Shown here piece by piece: positions 1 through 6,140 of a stretch of DNA of 7,297 nt. Under the pieces are notes generated by a model. That model was not told the DNA's origin and made no database searches. It saw only the letters and a program-made list of their open reading frames with translations. The number at the start of each line of letters is the position of its first letter. The stretch's first letter is position 1. Both the position numbers and the translations under genes were made by a program. The stretch lies in the NCBI GenBank assembly GCA_034429695.1, contig DAOUGC010000058.1:1-7297 (forward strand), given 5' to 3'. This stretch comes from DAOUGC01 sp034429695 (GTDB lineage Bacteria > Chloroflexota > Anaerolineae > Anaerolineales > Anaerolineaceae).

Positions 1-968
1 GGGTGAAGGATTTGGCTTCGCGCGACGTGGTCAGCCGGGCAATTTATCTCGAAATTCGTGAAGGCAGGGGGATCAATGGACAGCGCTATATGTATCTGGA
101 CGCCCGTCCTGAGACGGTGAATTATTACGCCGAGAAGGATGGCCGCACCCGTCCGGATGGTTCCCCATACCAGGTGACCGCCCATGAAATATTCTCGCGC
201 ATCCCTGACGTGGAAGATTTTTGCAAAACCTATCTGGGAGTAAATCCCGCTGAGCATCCCATTCCCATTCAGCCGACCGCGCATTACGCCATGGGGGGCA
301 TTCCCACCAACAAGCTCGGTCAGGTGGTGATCGACGCGCGCGGTACGGTGCTGCCGGGGTTGTACGCCGCCGGTGAGTGTGCCTGTGTTTCGGTGCACGG
401 CGCAAATCGTCTGGGGACCAACTCGCTGCTGGATCTGGTGGTGTTTGGCAAACACGCCGGGTTGGACGCTGCCCGTTATGCAAATGGCGCCGACCTGACC
501 CCGTTGCCCGCTGATGCGCTGGACGCCACCCTGCGCACCATCTCCAATCTGCAAAACGCAGACGGCACGGAATCGGCTGCGGTGATTGCGCGCGAGATGA
601 AATCGGTGATGTTTGATAATGTGGGCGTGTTCCGCACCGCTGATGGGCTGTCTGCCGCCATTGACAAGGTGCAGGAGCTGCGTTCCCGCTTTGGTCACGT
701 GCGCGTGCGCGATTCCAGCAAGGTGTTCAACATGGAATTGCTTAACACATGGGAGTTGGGCAACCTGCTCGACCTGGCGCTGGTCACGGCGCAATCTGCG
801 CAGGCGCGTCAGGAAAGCCGCGGTGGACACGCCCGCGAGGACTTCCCCACCCGTGACGACGGCAACTGGCTTAAACACACCCTGGCCTGGTTGGATGGAG
901 ATCGGGTGCGGTTGGATTACCGCCCTGTGACGATCACACGCTTCCAACCCAAGGAACGCACCTATTAA
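1..968 (+). CDS. sdhA: Succinate dehydrogenase/fumarate reductase flavoprotein subunit, 3' part
   Basis: This is the C-terminal part (about 321 residues) of the catalytic FAD subunit of complex II, which oxidises succinate to fumarate at the membrane surface. The reading frame is open to the left edge, so the GTG at position 3 is not the true start; the N-terminal FAD-binding region and the flavin-linking His lie outside. Counting from position 3, RDVVSRAIYLEIREGRG (residues 7-23) holds the active-site Arg. HYAMGGIPT (94-102) holds the substrate-binding His, and SVHGANRLGTNSLLDLVVFG (130-149) holds the second substrate Arg and the FAD contact loop. The C-terminal helical domain follows, with SRGGHAREDFPTRDD. 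Between the first Arg and the His there are about 19 more residues than I recall for E. coli SdhA. The frame stops at TAA, 21 nt before sdhB, so the two genes form an operon. A fumarate reductase role cannot be excluded from sequence alone. Confidence 0.96.
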   Translation, partial: VKDLASRDVVSRAIYLEIREGRGINGQRYMYLDARPETVNYYAEKDGRTRPDGSPYQVTAHEIFSRIPDVEDFCKTYLGVNPAEHPIPIQPTAHYAMGGIPTNKLGQVVIDARGTVLPGLYAAGECACVSVHGANRLGTNSLLDLVVFGKHAGLDAARYANGADLTPLPADALDATLRTISNLQNADGTESAAVIAREMKSVMFDNVGVFRTADGLSAAIDKVQELRSRFGHVRVRDSSKVFNMELLNTWELGNLLDLALVTAQSAQARQESRGGHAREDFPTRDDGNWLKHTLAWLDGDRVRLDYRPVTITRFQPKERTY

Positions 969-989
969 TGGTGAACTGGAGGAGCCTTT

Positions 990-1712
990 ATGCAAATCAC
1001 GCTTAAGATAAAACGCTACCAGCCTGAAAAGGCTGATAAACCCTACTACGAGACCTTTGTGGTGGAGGCTGACCCCACCGACCGCGTGCTGGATTTGCTC
1101 GAACAGGTGCGGGATTATCAGGACAGCACCCTCAAATTGCGCCGTTCCTGCGCCCACGGTATTTGCGGTTCAGACGCCATGCGCATCAACGGGCGCAACC
1201 GCCTGGCCTGCAAAATGCTGGTGAAGGATGTGGGCAGCGACACCATTGTGGTGGAGCCGCTGCTCGGCCTGCCCGTGATCCGCGACCTGGTGGTGGACAT
1301 GGAGCCGTTCTTTGATCACTATAAGAAGGTGCTGCCGTATTTGATCAACGATGAGCCGCTGCCAGCCGACGGCAAGGAACGCCTGCAATCGCCGGAGCAG
1401 CAGGAGCGCTTTGATGACAGCACCAAGTGCATCCTGTGCGCGGCATGCACCACCTCATGCCCGCCGTTCTGGGCAAACCGTGAATATGTTGGCCCGGCAG
1501 CGATTGTCAATGGGCACCGCTTCCTGTTCGACAGCCGCGACCGAGCTACCCAGAAACGGCTGGAGATCATGAGCGATCAGGACGGTGTATGGCGTTGCCG
1601 TACCGTGTTCAACTGTACCGAGGCCTGCCCGCGCGACATCAAGATCACCCAGCACATCGCCGAGGTGAAGAATGCCATCCGCACCGGAAGGGTGGACCTG
1701 ACCGACAAGTAA
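990..1712 (+). CDS. sdhB: Succinate dehydrogenase/fumarate reductase iron-sulfur subunit
   Basis: This is the 240-residue electron-transfer subunit of complex II, carrying electrons from the SdhA flavin through three Fe-S centres to quinone; the length is normal for the family. The N-terminal ferredoxin-like domain binds [2Fe-2S] through Cys54, Cys59, Asp62 and Cys74 (SCAHGICGSD...LAC). The third ligand position is Asp rather than Cys, as in E. coli SdhB. The C-terminal domain has CILCAACTTSCP (Cys147, 150, 153, 157) and later CRTVFNCTEACP (Cys203, 209, 213). By homology, Cys147/150/153/213 hold [4Fe-4S] and Cys157/203/209 hold [3Fe-4S]. The ATG at 990 is preceded by a strong Shine-Dalgarno, GGAGGAG at 978-984 with a 5-nt spacer, which fixes the start. 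It lies 21 nt after sdhA and is the last gene of its operon. No membrane-anchor gene (sdhC/D) follows, so any anchor gene must be upstream or elsewhere. Confidence 0.97.
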   Translation: MQITLKIKRYQPEKADKPYYETFVVEADPTDRVLDLLEQVRDYQDSTLKLRRSCAHGICGSDAMRINGRNRLACKMLVKDVGSDTIVVEPLLGLPVIRDLVVDMEPFFDHYKKVLPYLINDEPLPADGKERLQSPEQQERFDDSTKCILCAACTTSCPPFWANREYVGPAAIVNGHRFLFDSRDRATQKRLEIMSDQDGVWRCRTVFNCTEACPRDIKITQHIAEVKNAIRTGRVDLTDK

Positions 1713-1749
1713 AAGTTGTTACATTCATGTCTTAAGAGAATGGCGAATC

Positions 1750-1776
1750 ATCCCCCGAACAGACCGTTCGGGGGAT
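1750..1776 (+). terminator. Probable terminator hairpin after sdhB
   Basis: A perfect stem lies 37 nt after the sdhB stop: TCCCCCGAAC (1751-1760), loop AGACC, GTTCGGGGGA (1766-1775), extended by one outer A-T pair. The following bases are T-rich but broken (ATGATTATGTTTGTC), so the U-tract is weaker than in a classical intrinsic terminator. It separates sdhAB from the next gene on the same strand. Confidence 0.6.
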
Positions 1777-1797
1777 ATGATTATGTTTGTCTTGCTG

Positions 1798-1810
1798 TAA
1801 AATCGTGTTA
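1798..1810 (+). promoter_or_regulatory. Possible -10 element for a leaderless acetyltransferase mRNA
   Basis: TAAAAT at 1798-1803 resembles a sigma-A -10 hexamer and ends 6 nt before the ATG at 1810, so transcription could begin at or very near the start codon. No good -35 hexamer is found at the usual distance. An alternative -10, TATGAT at 1776-1781, would give a leader of about 22 nt, but its -35 region would fall inside the terminator stem. No Shine-Dalgarno sequence is visible in either case. Confidence 0.35.
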
Positions 1811-2460
1811 TGCCAGAAACACTCATTCGCCCATACCGTACCGCTGACCGCGCCGCTTTGTTTGAGATAGGCGGTGATACTGCGCTGTTTGGCGCGCCAA
1901 TCGAAGCCTATCTGGACGACCGGCGCATCTTTCTGGATTCTTTCTATGCCTATTACACCGATTACGAACCGGAGCACATCTGGATCGCCGAGGTGGACGG
2001 GCAGGTGGGGGGCTTTATCACCGGGTGCACCGATACCGCCACGCAGGAGCGCATCACCCGGCAGAAATTAATGCCCGTGGTATGGCGGCGGGCATTGACA
2101 TTTCAGTACCGCGTTGGCTGGAAAACGTTGGGGTACATCTACCGCATGATACGCACGGGCTTGCTGCATGAATATCCTGAGGTGGATCTGAGCGAATACC
2201 CTGCCCATTTGCACATCAATTTACGCGCCAACTGCCGGGGGTTGGGGTTGGGCAAGGGTTTAATGCAAGCCTGGCTGGATCAATTGCGTGAACTGGGGAT
2301 TAAGGGGGTCCATCTGGGTACAACCGATCAAAATGTTGCTGCCTGCAAACTCTATGAGAAGATGGGCTTTGACATTCTTGCAGCGCGCAAGAGCCGCATG
2401 TGGGGGCGGCTGGTGGATGGTCCGGTGGAGATCAGGACGTACGGCAGAAGGATCGAGTAA
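1810..2460 (+). CDS. GNAT-family N-acetyltransferase, substrate unknown
   Basis: This 216-residue cytoplasmic protein is of the GNAT fold, which moves an acetyl group from acetyl-CoA to an amine. The first strand LIRPYRTADRAALFEI (residues 5-20) is typical of family N-termini and supports the ATG at 1810. HIWIAEVDGQVGGFITG (56-72) is the strand pair leading into the core. The acetyl-CoA pyrophosphate loop is RGLGLGKGL (143-151) after AHLHINL (132-138), and NVAACKLYEKMGFDIL (175-190) is the C-terminal motif that contacts CoA. About 55 residues between residue 75 and residue 130 are mostly helical and basic/aromatic, longer than in minimal GNATs, and probably shape the substrate site. The YPAHLHINL and GVHLGTTDQN context resembles a subgroup of bacterial GNATs related to the HAT-like domain of O-GlcNAcase. 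The gene stands alone between two terminators, so context gives no substrate. Confidence 0.88.
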   Translation: MPETLIRPYRTADRAALFEIGGDTALFGAPIEAYLDDRRIFLDSFYAYYTDYEPEHIWIAEVDGQVGGFITGCTDTATQERITRQKLMPVVWRRALTFQYRVGWKTLGYIYRMIRTGLLHEYPEVDLSEYPAHLHINLRANCRGLGLGKGLMQAWLDQLRELGIKGVHLGTTDQNVAACKLYEKMGFDILAARKSRMWGRLVDGPVEIRTYGRRIE

Positions 2461-2467
2461 AGAAAAA

Positions 2468-2491
2468 AGGGCTGTCCATTCGGACAGCCCT
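2468..2491. terminator. Bidirectional terminator between acetyltransferase gene and groEL
   Basis: The stem is GGGCTGTCC (2469-2477), loop ATTC, GGACAGCCC (2482-2490), perfect over 9 bp plus an outer A-T pair. On the - strand it is followed by TTTTTTCT, a strong U-tract, so it is a classical intrinsic terminator for groEL, 30 nt past the groEL stop. On the + strand it begins 8 nt after the acetyltransferase stop and is followed by TAATGTTTCTCTTT, a weaker but T-rich tail. It therefore probably serves both converging genes. Confidence 0.88.
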
Positions 2492-2519
2492 AATGTTTCT
2501 CTTTGCCAGTTTTCCCGGT

Positions 2520-4151
2520 TTAGTACTCGGGCATCTGGGGTGCAGCGGGTTTGTCCTTCTCGGGAACGTCGGTGATCAGGGCTTCGGTGGTCAGGATCAT
2601 TGAAGCGATGGAAGCCGCGTTCTCCAGGGCGCCGCGGGTCACTTTGGCGGGGTCGATCACGCCGCCTTCGACCATGTCCATGTAGTTGCCGCGCAGCACG
2701 TCGAAACCGATGCGCTTTGACTTCTTGGACCGCTGCTGCTGGCGGATGGTTTCCACCACAACCGAGCCGTCCATGCCGGCATTCTCGGCGATACGGCGCA
2801 TGGGAACTTCGAGGGCTTTGCGAACGATGTTGACACCGATCTGCTCGTCCTCGTTGCCCATCTTCAGGCCATCCAGAGCTGAGACAGCGTTCAGCAGGGC
2901 AACGCCGCCGCCCGGCACAATGCCTTCTTCCACTGCGGCGCGGGTGGCCGACAGGGCGTCTTCAACACGGTGCTTCTTTTCTTTCAGCTCGGTCTCGGTG
3001 GCAGCGCCAACGCGGATGATGGCAACACCGCCGGACAGTTTGGCCAGGCGCTCCTGCAGTTTTTCGCGGTCGTAATCGCTGGTGGTGCGGTCGATCTCGA
3101 CGCGGATCTCTTCGATGCGGCCGTGGATGCGGGCTTCCTCGCCCTTGCCGCCGATGATGGTGGTGTTGTCCTTGTCGGACACGACCTTCTCAGCGCGGCC
3201 CAGGTCGGCGATGGTCACGGTTTCCAGCTTGCGGCCGGTCTCTTCGGAGATGACGGTGGCGCCGGTCAGGATGGCGATATCGCCCAGCATGGCCTTGCGG
3301 CGGTCGCCAAAGCCGGGGGCTTTGATGGCCAGCACGTTCAGCATGCCGCGCAGTTTGTTGAGCACCAGGGTGGCCAGGGCTTCGCCGTCAACGTCTTCGC
3401 AGATGATGACCAGTTCGCGGCGGCCGATCTGCACCAGCTTCTCCAGCAGGGGCACGATGTCAGCAGCGACGGAGATCTTCTTGTCGTAGATCAGGATGTA
3501 CGGTTCCTCAATCGAGGCTTCCATGTGCTCGGTATCGGTGATGAAGTAGGCGGAAATGTAACCGCGGTCGAACTGCATACCTTCGACATACTCGGTCTCA
3601 AATTCCAGACCCTTCGATTCCTCAACCGTGATGACGCCGTCTTTACCAACCTTGTCCATCACTTCGGCGATCAGGTTGCCAATGGTGGGGTCCTGGGCGG
3701 AAATGGTGGCGACGTTGGCGATCTCTTCCTTGGTGGTGATTTCCACAGCCTGCCCGCGGATGGCATCGGCAACGGCTTTGGCGGCGGCTTCAATACCACG
3801 CTTCAGCAGCATGGGGTTGGCGCCGGCGGCCAGGGTCTTGAGACCCTCGGTGACGATGGCGTGCGCAAGCACGGTGGAGGTGGTGGTGCCGTCGCCGGCG
3901 ATGTCGTTGGTCTTGGTGGCGGCTTCCTTCAGAAGCTGCGCGCCCATGTTCTCAAACGGATCTTCCAGTTCGATTTCCTTGGCAACCGTCACACCGTCGT
4001 GGGTGATGGTGGGGGAACCGAATTTGCGATCAACAGCCACATTGCGGCCCTTGGGGCCCAGGGTGGTGGCAACGGCGCTGGCGACGATATCAATACCGTT
4101 CTTCAGCCGGCGTCGGGCATCTTCTGCAAAGATGAGTTGTTTTGCTGCCAT
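2520..4151 (-). CDS. groEL: 60-kDa chaperonin GroEL (Hsp60)
   Basis: This ATP-driven folding chamber subunit forms double heptameric rings and works with GroES. It has 543 residues, normal for the family. The equatorial domain carries the ATP site: TLGPKGRNV (30-38), Asp52 in ITHDGVTVAKE, and GDGTTT (86-91) with Asp87. The hydrolysis residue Asp398 lies in VEDALSATRAAVEEG. GIVPGGG (410-416) and the C-terminal equatorial helices follow. In the apical domain, Tyr198, Tyr202 and Phe203 (GYISAYF) match the substrate/GroES-binding positions, and VLAIKAPGFGDRRKAML (273-289) is intact. The C-terminus is PEKDKPAAPQMPEY rather than the Gly-Gly-Met tail of E. coli. The stretch QQQRSKKSKR (471-480) is longer and more basic than the E. 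coli loop. The ATG at 4149-4151 has AAGGAG (complement of 4161-4166) 9 nt upstream. It lies 20 nt after groES in one operon. Confidence 0.98.
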   Translation of the reverse strand: MAAKQLIFAEDARRRLKNGIDIVASAVATTLGPKGRNVAVDRKFGSPTITHDGVTVAKEIELEDPFENMGAQLLKEAATKTNDIAGDGTTTSTVLAHAIVTEGLKTLAAGANPMLLKRGIEAAAKAVADAIRGQAVEITTKEEIANVATISAQDPTIGNLIAEVMDKVGKDGVITVEESKGLEFETEYVEGMQFDRGYISAYFITDTEHMEASIEEPYILIYDKKISVAADIVPLLEKLVQIGRRELVIICEDVDGEALATLVLNKLRGMLNVLAIKAPGFGDRRKAMLGDIAILTGATVISEETGRKLETVTIADLGRAEKVVSDKDNTTIIGGKGEEARIHGRIEEIRVEIDRTTSDYDREKLQERLAKLSGGVAIIRVGAATETELKEKKHRVEDALSATRAAVEEGIVPGGGVALLNAVSALDGLKMGNEDEQIGVNIVRKALEVPMRRIAENAGMDGSVVVETIRQQQRSKKSKRIGFDVLRGNYMDMVEGGVIDPAKVTRGALENAASIASMILTTEALITDVPEKDKPAAPQMPEY

Positions 4152-4171
4152 TCTAAATCACTCCTTCTTGA

Positions 4172-4471
4172 TTAAGCGTTTTCGACAATTGCGAGCAGAT
4201 CGCTCTCGCGCAGGATCAAGAGCTTCTTGCCATCGATCTTGATCTCGGTGCCGCCGTACTTGGCGAACAGAACAACATCACCCACCTTGACATCCATGGG
4301 GATGTATTTGCCATTATCATCGCGGTCGCCAGGACCAACCGAGATTACGTTACCCTTCTGGGGTTTTTCTTTTGCGGTTTCGGGAAGAACGATGCCACCG
4401 GCGGTGACTTCTTCCTGTTCGATCGGCTCCACAACCACGCGGGCGCCCAACGGTTTAAGACGACTAGCCAT
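4172..4471 (-). CDS. groES: 10-kDa co-chaperonin GroES (Hsp10)
   Basis: This 99-residue, full-length co-chaperonin forms a heptameric lid on the GroEL ring. LKPLGARVVVEP (5-16) is the first beta strand region. EEVTAGGIVLPETAKEKP (20-37) is the mobile loop, whose GGIVL tripeptide core docks on GroEL. SVGPGDRDDNGKYIPMDVKVGD (44-65 region) contains the roof loop and returns to the barrel. VLFAKYGGTEIKIDGKKLLI and ESDLLAIVE form the conserved C-terminal strands. The ATG at 4469-4471 is preceded by AGGAGGT (complement of 4476-4482), a very strong Shine-Dalgarno at short spacing. It is the first gene of the groES-groEL operon, with the promoter and heat-shock operator just upstream. Confidence 0.98.
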   Translation of the reverse strand: MASRLKPLGARVVVEPIEQEEVTAGGIVLPETAKEKPQKGNVISVGPGDRDDNGKYIPMDVKVGDVVLFAKYGGTEIKIDGKKLLILRESDLLAIVENA

Positions 4472-4518
4472 TACAACCTCCTGCTTGAGACGTTTGAATT
4501 TGTGTATTTACGACACGG

Positions 4519-4535
4519 CTCTGTTTTTGGCAGAG
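4519..4535 (-). other. Small hairpin in the groES leader
   Basis: On the - strand CTCTG, loop CCAAAAA, CAGAG can form a 5-bp stem, with one further G-C pair possible beyond an A-C mismatch. It sits in the predicted 5' untranslated region and overlaps the degenerate half of the CIRCE operator. The stem is short, and whether it forms or matters is unknown. Confidence 0.35.
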
Positions 4536-4553
4536 TCTTGCCTAGAGTGCTAA
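4527..4553 (-). promoter_or_regulatory. CIRCE-like HrcA operator, one perfect half and one degenerate half
   Basis: Reading the - strand, TTAGCACTC (complement of 4545-4553) is an exact match to the left arm of the CIRCE consensus TTAGCACTC-N9-GAGTGCTAA. At the correct 9-nt spacing the right arm reads CTCTGCCAA: the outer TGCCAA is close to TGCTAA, but the inner GAG is replaced by CTC. The element begins within a few bases of the predicted transcription start of groES, the usual place for HrcA binding. This supports heat-inducible repression, but the imperfect arm leaves affinity open. Confidence 0.7.
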
Positions 4554-4555
4554 TC

Positions 4556-4591
4556 CGAAGTGATCATAACCATCTTTGAGAACAGAGTCAA
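4556..4591 (-). promoter_or_regulatory. Sigma-A promoter of groES-groEL
   Basis: On the - strand the -35 is TTGACT (complement of 4586-4591), the spacer is exactly 17 bp (4569-4585), and the -10 is TATGAT (complement of 4563-4568). Each hexamer has one mismatch to consensus. The predicted start is near 4556, leaving a leader of about 85 nt before the groES ATG. Location just upstream of the CIRCE half-site strongly supports function. Confidence 0.85.
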
Positions 4592-4605
4592 GAGGCAGGA
4601 GCGAG

Positions 4606-4630
4606 TTTTTATAAAATATATATATTTAAG
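4606..4630. other. A/T-rich block with a 14-bp palindrome upstream of the groE promoter
   Basis: The stretch at 4606-4629 is nearly all A/T and contains the perfect palindrome AAATATATATATTT (4614-4627). It lies about 50 to 75 bp upstream of the predicted groES transcription start and just after the stop of the TPR gene at 4641. It could act as an UP-like or easily melted element for the groE promoter. It has no GC stem, so it is not a convincing terminator for the TPR genes. Confidence 0.4.
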
Positions 4631-4640
4631 TTTGGATTGC

Positions 4641-6128
4641 TTAGGGGATCAGGATGGTCGGGGTGATGGTGGGCTGCACCATCGTGGAAGTGGGCGAGAT
4701 CTCAACCGTGGGGGAGAGTGTGCCATCGGGAGTGAGGGTGATATCAATAATGGTGGGGGAAGGCAGCGCGGGCTGCGCTCCGCCTGCGCGGCAGATCTCT
4801 TCTGATGGTTCAATGATTTGCATGATCACCGCGTCTTCGCTGAACCCATTGCGAACCTGGCGCAGCACTTCATTGGCGCGTTCACAGTAATCGTTGTAAG
4901 AGCGGGACATGCCTGCCAGAACCGAGCCGTAGGTGTAGTAGTACAACACAGTGCTGCTGGTTAGCGGCAGACCCTCAATTTCAATACGCGGGTCCACTTC
5001 TTCATCACAGCGGCGCACGGTGCAGCTTTCTTCAGGGGTGCATCCCTTTACAGCGCACTGCAGGGCTTCAATGGCGCCTTCGTAGTTTCTGGCTTTGAAA
5101 TACACCATACCCACCGAGCCGTACATATCCGGATTGGTGGGGTCAAAACTGAGCGCCTTGCGCATGTTCTGACTGGCAATAAAAAATTCACCGATCTGGG
5201 CATATGTGTTGCCAATGGCTTTATACGGAATGGGGTCTTGTATGCCAAGCTGTTCGTTAATGTTGGCTGCCATGGCGAAGTAGGTAAGGGCATCTTCGTA
5301 ATTCTGATTGCGTACAGCCGGTTCACGGCTGTAATTGGCGATGGTGCGGTAATTAACCCCTACAGAGATGTACAGGAAGGTCAGGTTGGGCGAGATCTCA
5401 ATGGCTTTTTTGTATTCCTCAATGGCGCCTTTGTAATCGCTCAATGTTTCCAGTACATAGGCATTCACGCGGTGTACGTCCATGTGTTCTTCACCGCGGT
5501 CGAGCGCCTGGGCGATGACCTGCTCGGCCTGCAGCCATTGCGCCTGGTCCACCAGAATTTCTGCGTAATACGCCAGGGCAAGTGGGTTTTGACTGTCAAG
5601 CTGCAGGGCTTTTCCGGCTTCCTGCCAGGCTTCATTGAGGTATTTTTCCCATTCGTCACCCACCAGATTGGGGTTCGCCAGCCAGTCCAACGCCAGGGCG
5701 CGCACCGCATGGGCGGTGCTGTCGTCTGGATTGATCGCCACTGCCTGGGTGGCGGTGGCCAGTGCCGCATCCAGACGGGCGCGCTTTTCGGCGTCAGTGG
5801 TTACCAGCGTGGATGAATAAACTTGAATGCGGGCAAGTTCAGATGCCAGATCAACGTTGGACTGGTCCAGTTCCAGACCCCTGTTATAAGCAGCCACGGC
5901 TGCATCCACATTGCCGGCTTTAAAGTGGGTTTCACCTTCCAGCGCGTGAGAGGCGGCACTGCGGGTGGGAATGGGGGTGGGTGCAAAGGGAGATTGGATC
6001 TGCTGGGTATTCAAGGCGCGCAGCACGAACATGCTGCACATCACAAGGATCAGCAGGATCAGCAGGCGGTATGGGTTTGCGAGGGGTCGGTGCCGCCGGA
6101 AATTAACACGTTTGCCGGTTAGGTTCAT
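4641..6128 (-). CDS. Membrane-anchored TPR protein with Pro/Thr-rich tail, function unknown
   Basis: This is a 495-residue protein. The basic N-terminus (KR, RRHR) precedes a hydrophobic segment RLLILLILVMCSMFVL (21-36), so it is probably a signal-anchored protein with the rest outside the cytoplasm. A Pro-rich stalk SPFAPTPIPTRS (46-57) follows. About nine TPR-like helical units run from about 58 to 362 and again near 396-430, with typical ends such as KAIEISPN (241-248) and KALSFDPTNPD (324-334). Between the last units is a loop with Cys358, 363, 369 and 374, then EGLPL (385-389), YYYTYG (396-401), Cys415 and EEICR (443-447). The tail (about 455-495) is rich in Pro, Thr and Ser. It is a paralogue of the gene just upstream. 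No clear Shine-Dalgarno precedes the ATG, which lies 12 nt after that gene's stop, so coupled translation is likely. TPR arrays usually bind proteins; no catalytic domain is visible and the partner is unknown. Confidence 0.87.
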   Translation of the reverse strand: MNLTGKRVNFRRHRPLANPYRLLILLILVMCSMFVLRALNTQQIQSPFAPTPIPTRSAASHALEGETHFKAGNVDAAVAAYNRGLELDQSNVDLASELARIQVYSSTLVTTDAEKRARLDAALATATQAVAINPDDSTAHAVRALALDWLANPNLVGDEWEKYLNEAWQEAGKALQLDSQNPLALAYYAEILVDQAQWLQAEQVIAQALDRGEEHMDVHRVNAYVLETLSDYKGAIEEYKKAIEISPNLTFLYISVGVNYRTIANYSREPAVRNQNYEDALTYFAMAANINEQLGIQDPIPYKAIGNTYAQIGEFFIASQNMRKALSFDPTNPDMYGSVGMVYFKARNYEGAIEALQCAVKGCTPEESCTVRRCDEEVDPRIEIEGLPLTSSTVLYYYTYGSVLAGMSRSYNDYCERANEVLRQVRNGFSEDAVIMQIIEPSEEICRAGGAQPALPSPTIIDITLTPDGTLSPTVEISPTSTMVQPTITPTILIP

Positions 6129-6140
6129 ATCAAATGATGA

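Noticed and set aside
3..5. GTG as the start of the sdhA gene
   Set aside because: The protein begins here in the middle of the conserved active-site region; the FAD-binding N-terminal half must be upstream.
2970..4175. A 401-codon open frame on the + strand across groEL, and a 204-codon one at 3628-4242
   Set aside because: They lie antisense to an intact, highly conserved groEL, and their Gly/Asp/Phe-rich or Ser/Pro-rich translations look like complement artefacts of GC-rich codons. No ribosome site or recognisable domain is seen.
4531..4589. CAGAGTC repeated at 4531-4537 and 4583-4589 around the groE promoter
   Set aside because: A 7-bp direct repeat in about 60 bp is plausible by chance, and one copy is largely explained by the -35 element, the other by the leader hairpin.
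4614..4627. The A/T palindrome as an intrinsic terminator for the TPR genes
   Set aside because: A pure A/T stem would be too unstable to act as a terminator; it fits better as a flexible or UP-like region.
5238..5816. A 192-codon + strand frame, and one at 6333-6860, opposite the TPR genes
   Set aside because: Both are antisense to clear TPR coding sequence, have no start signals, and show no recognisable protein features.
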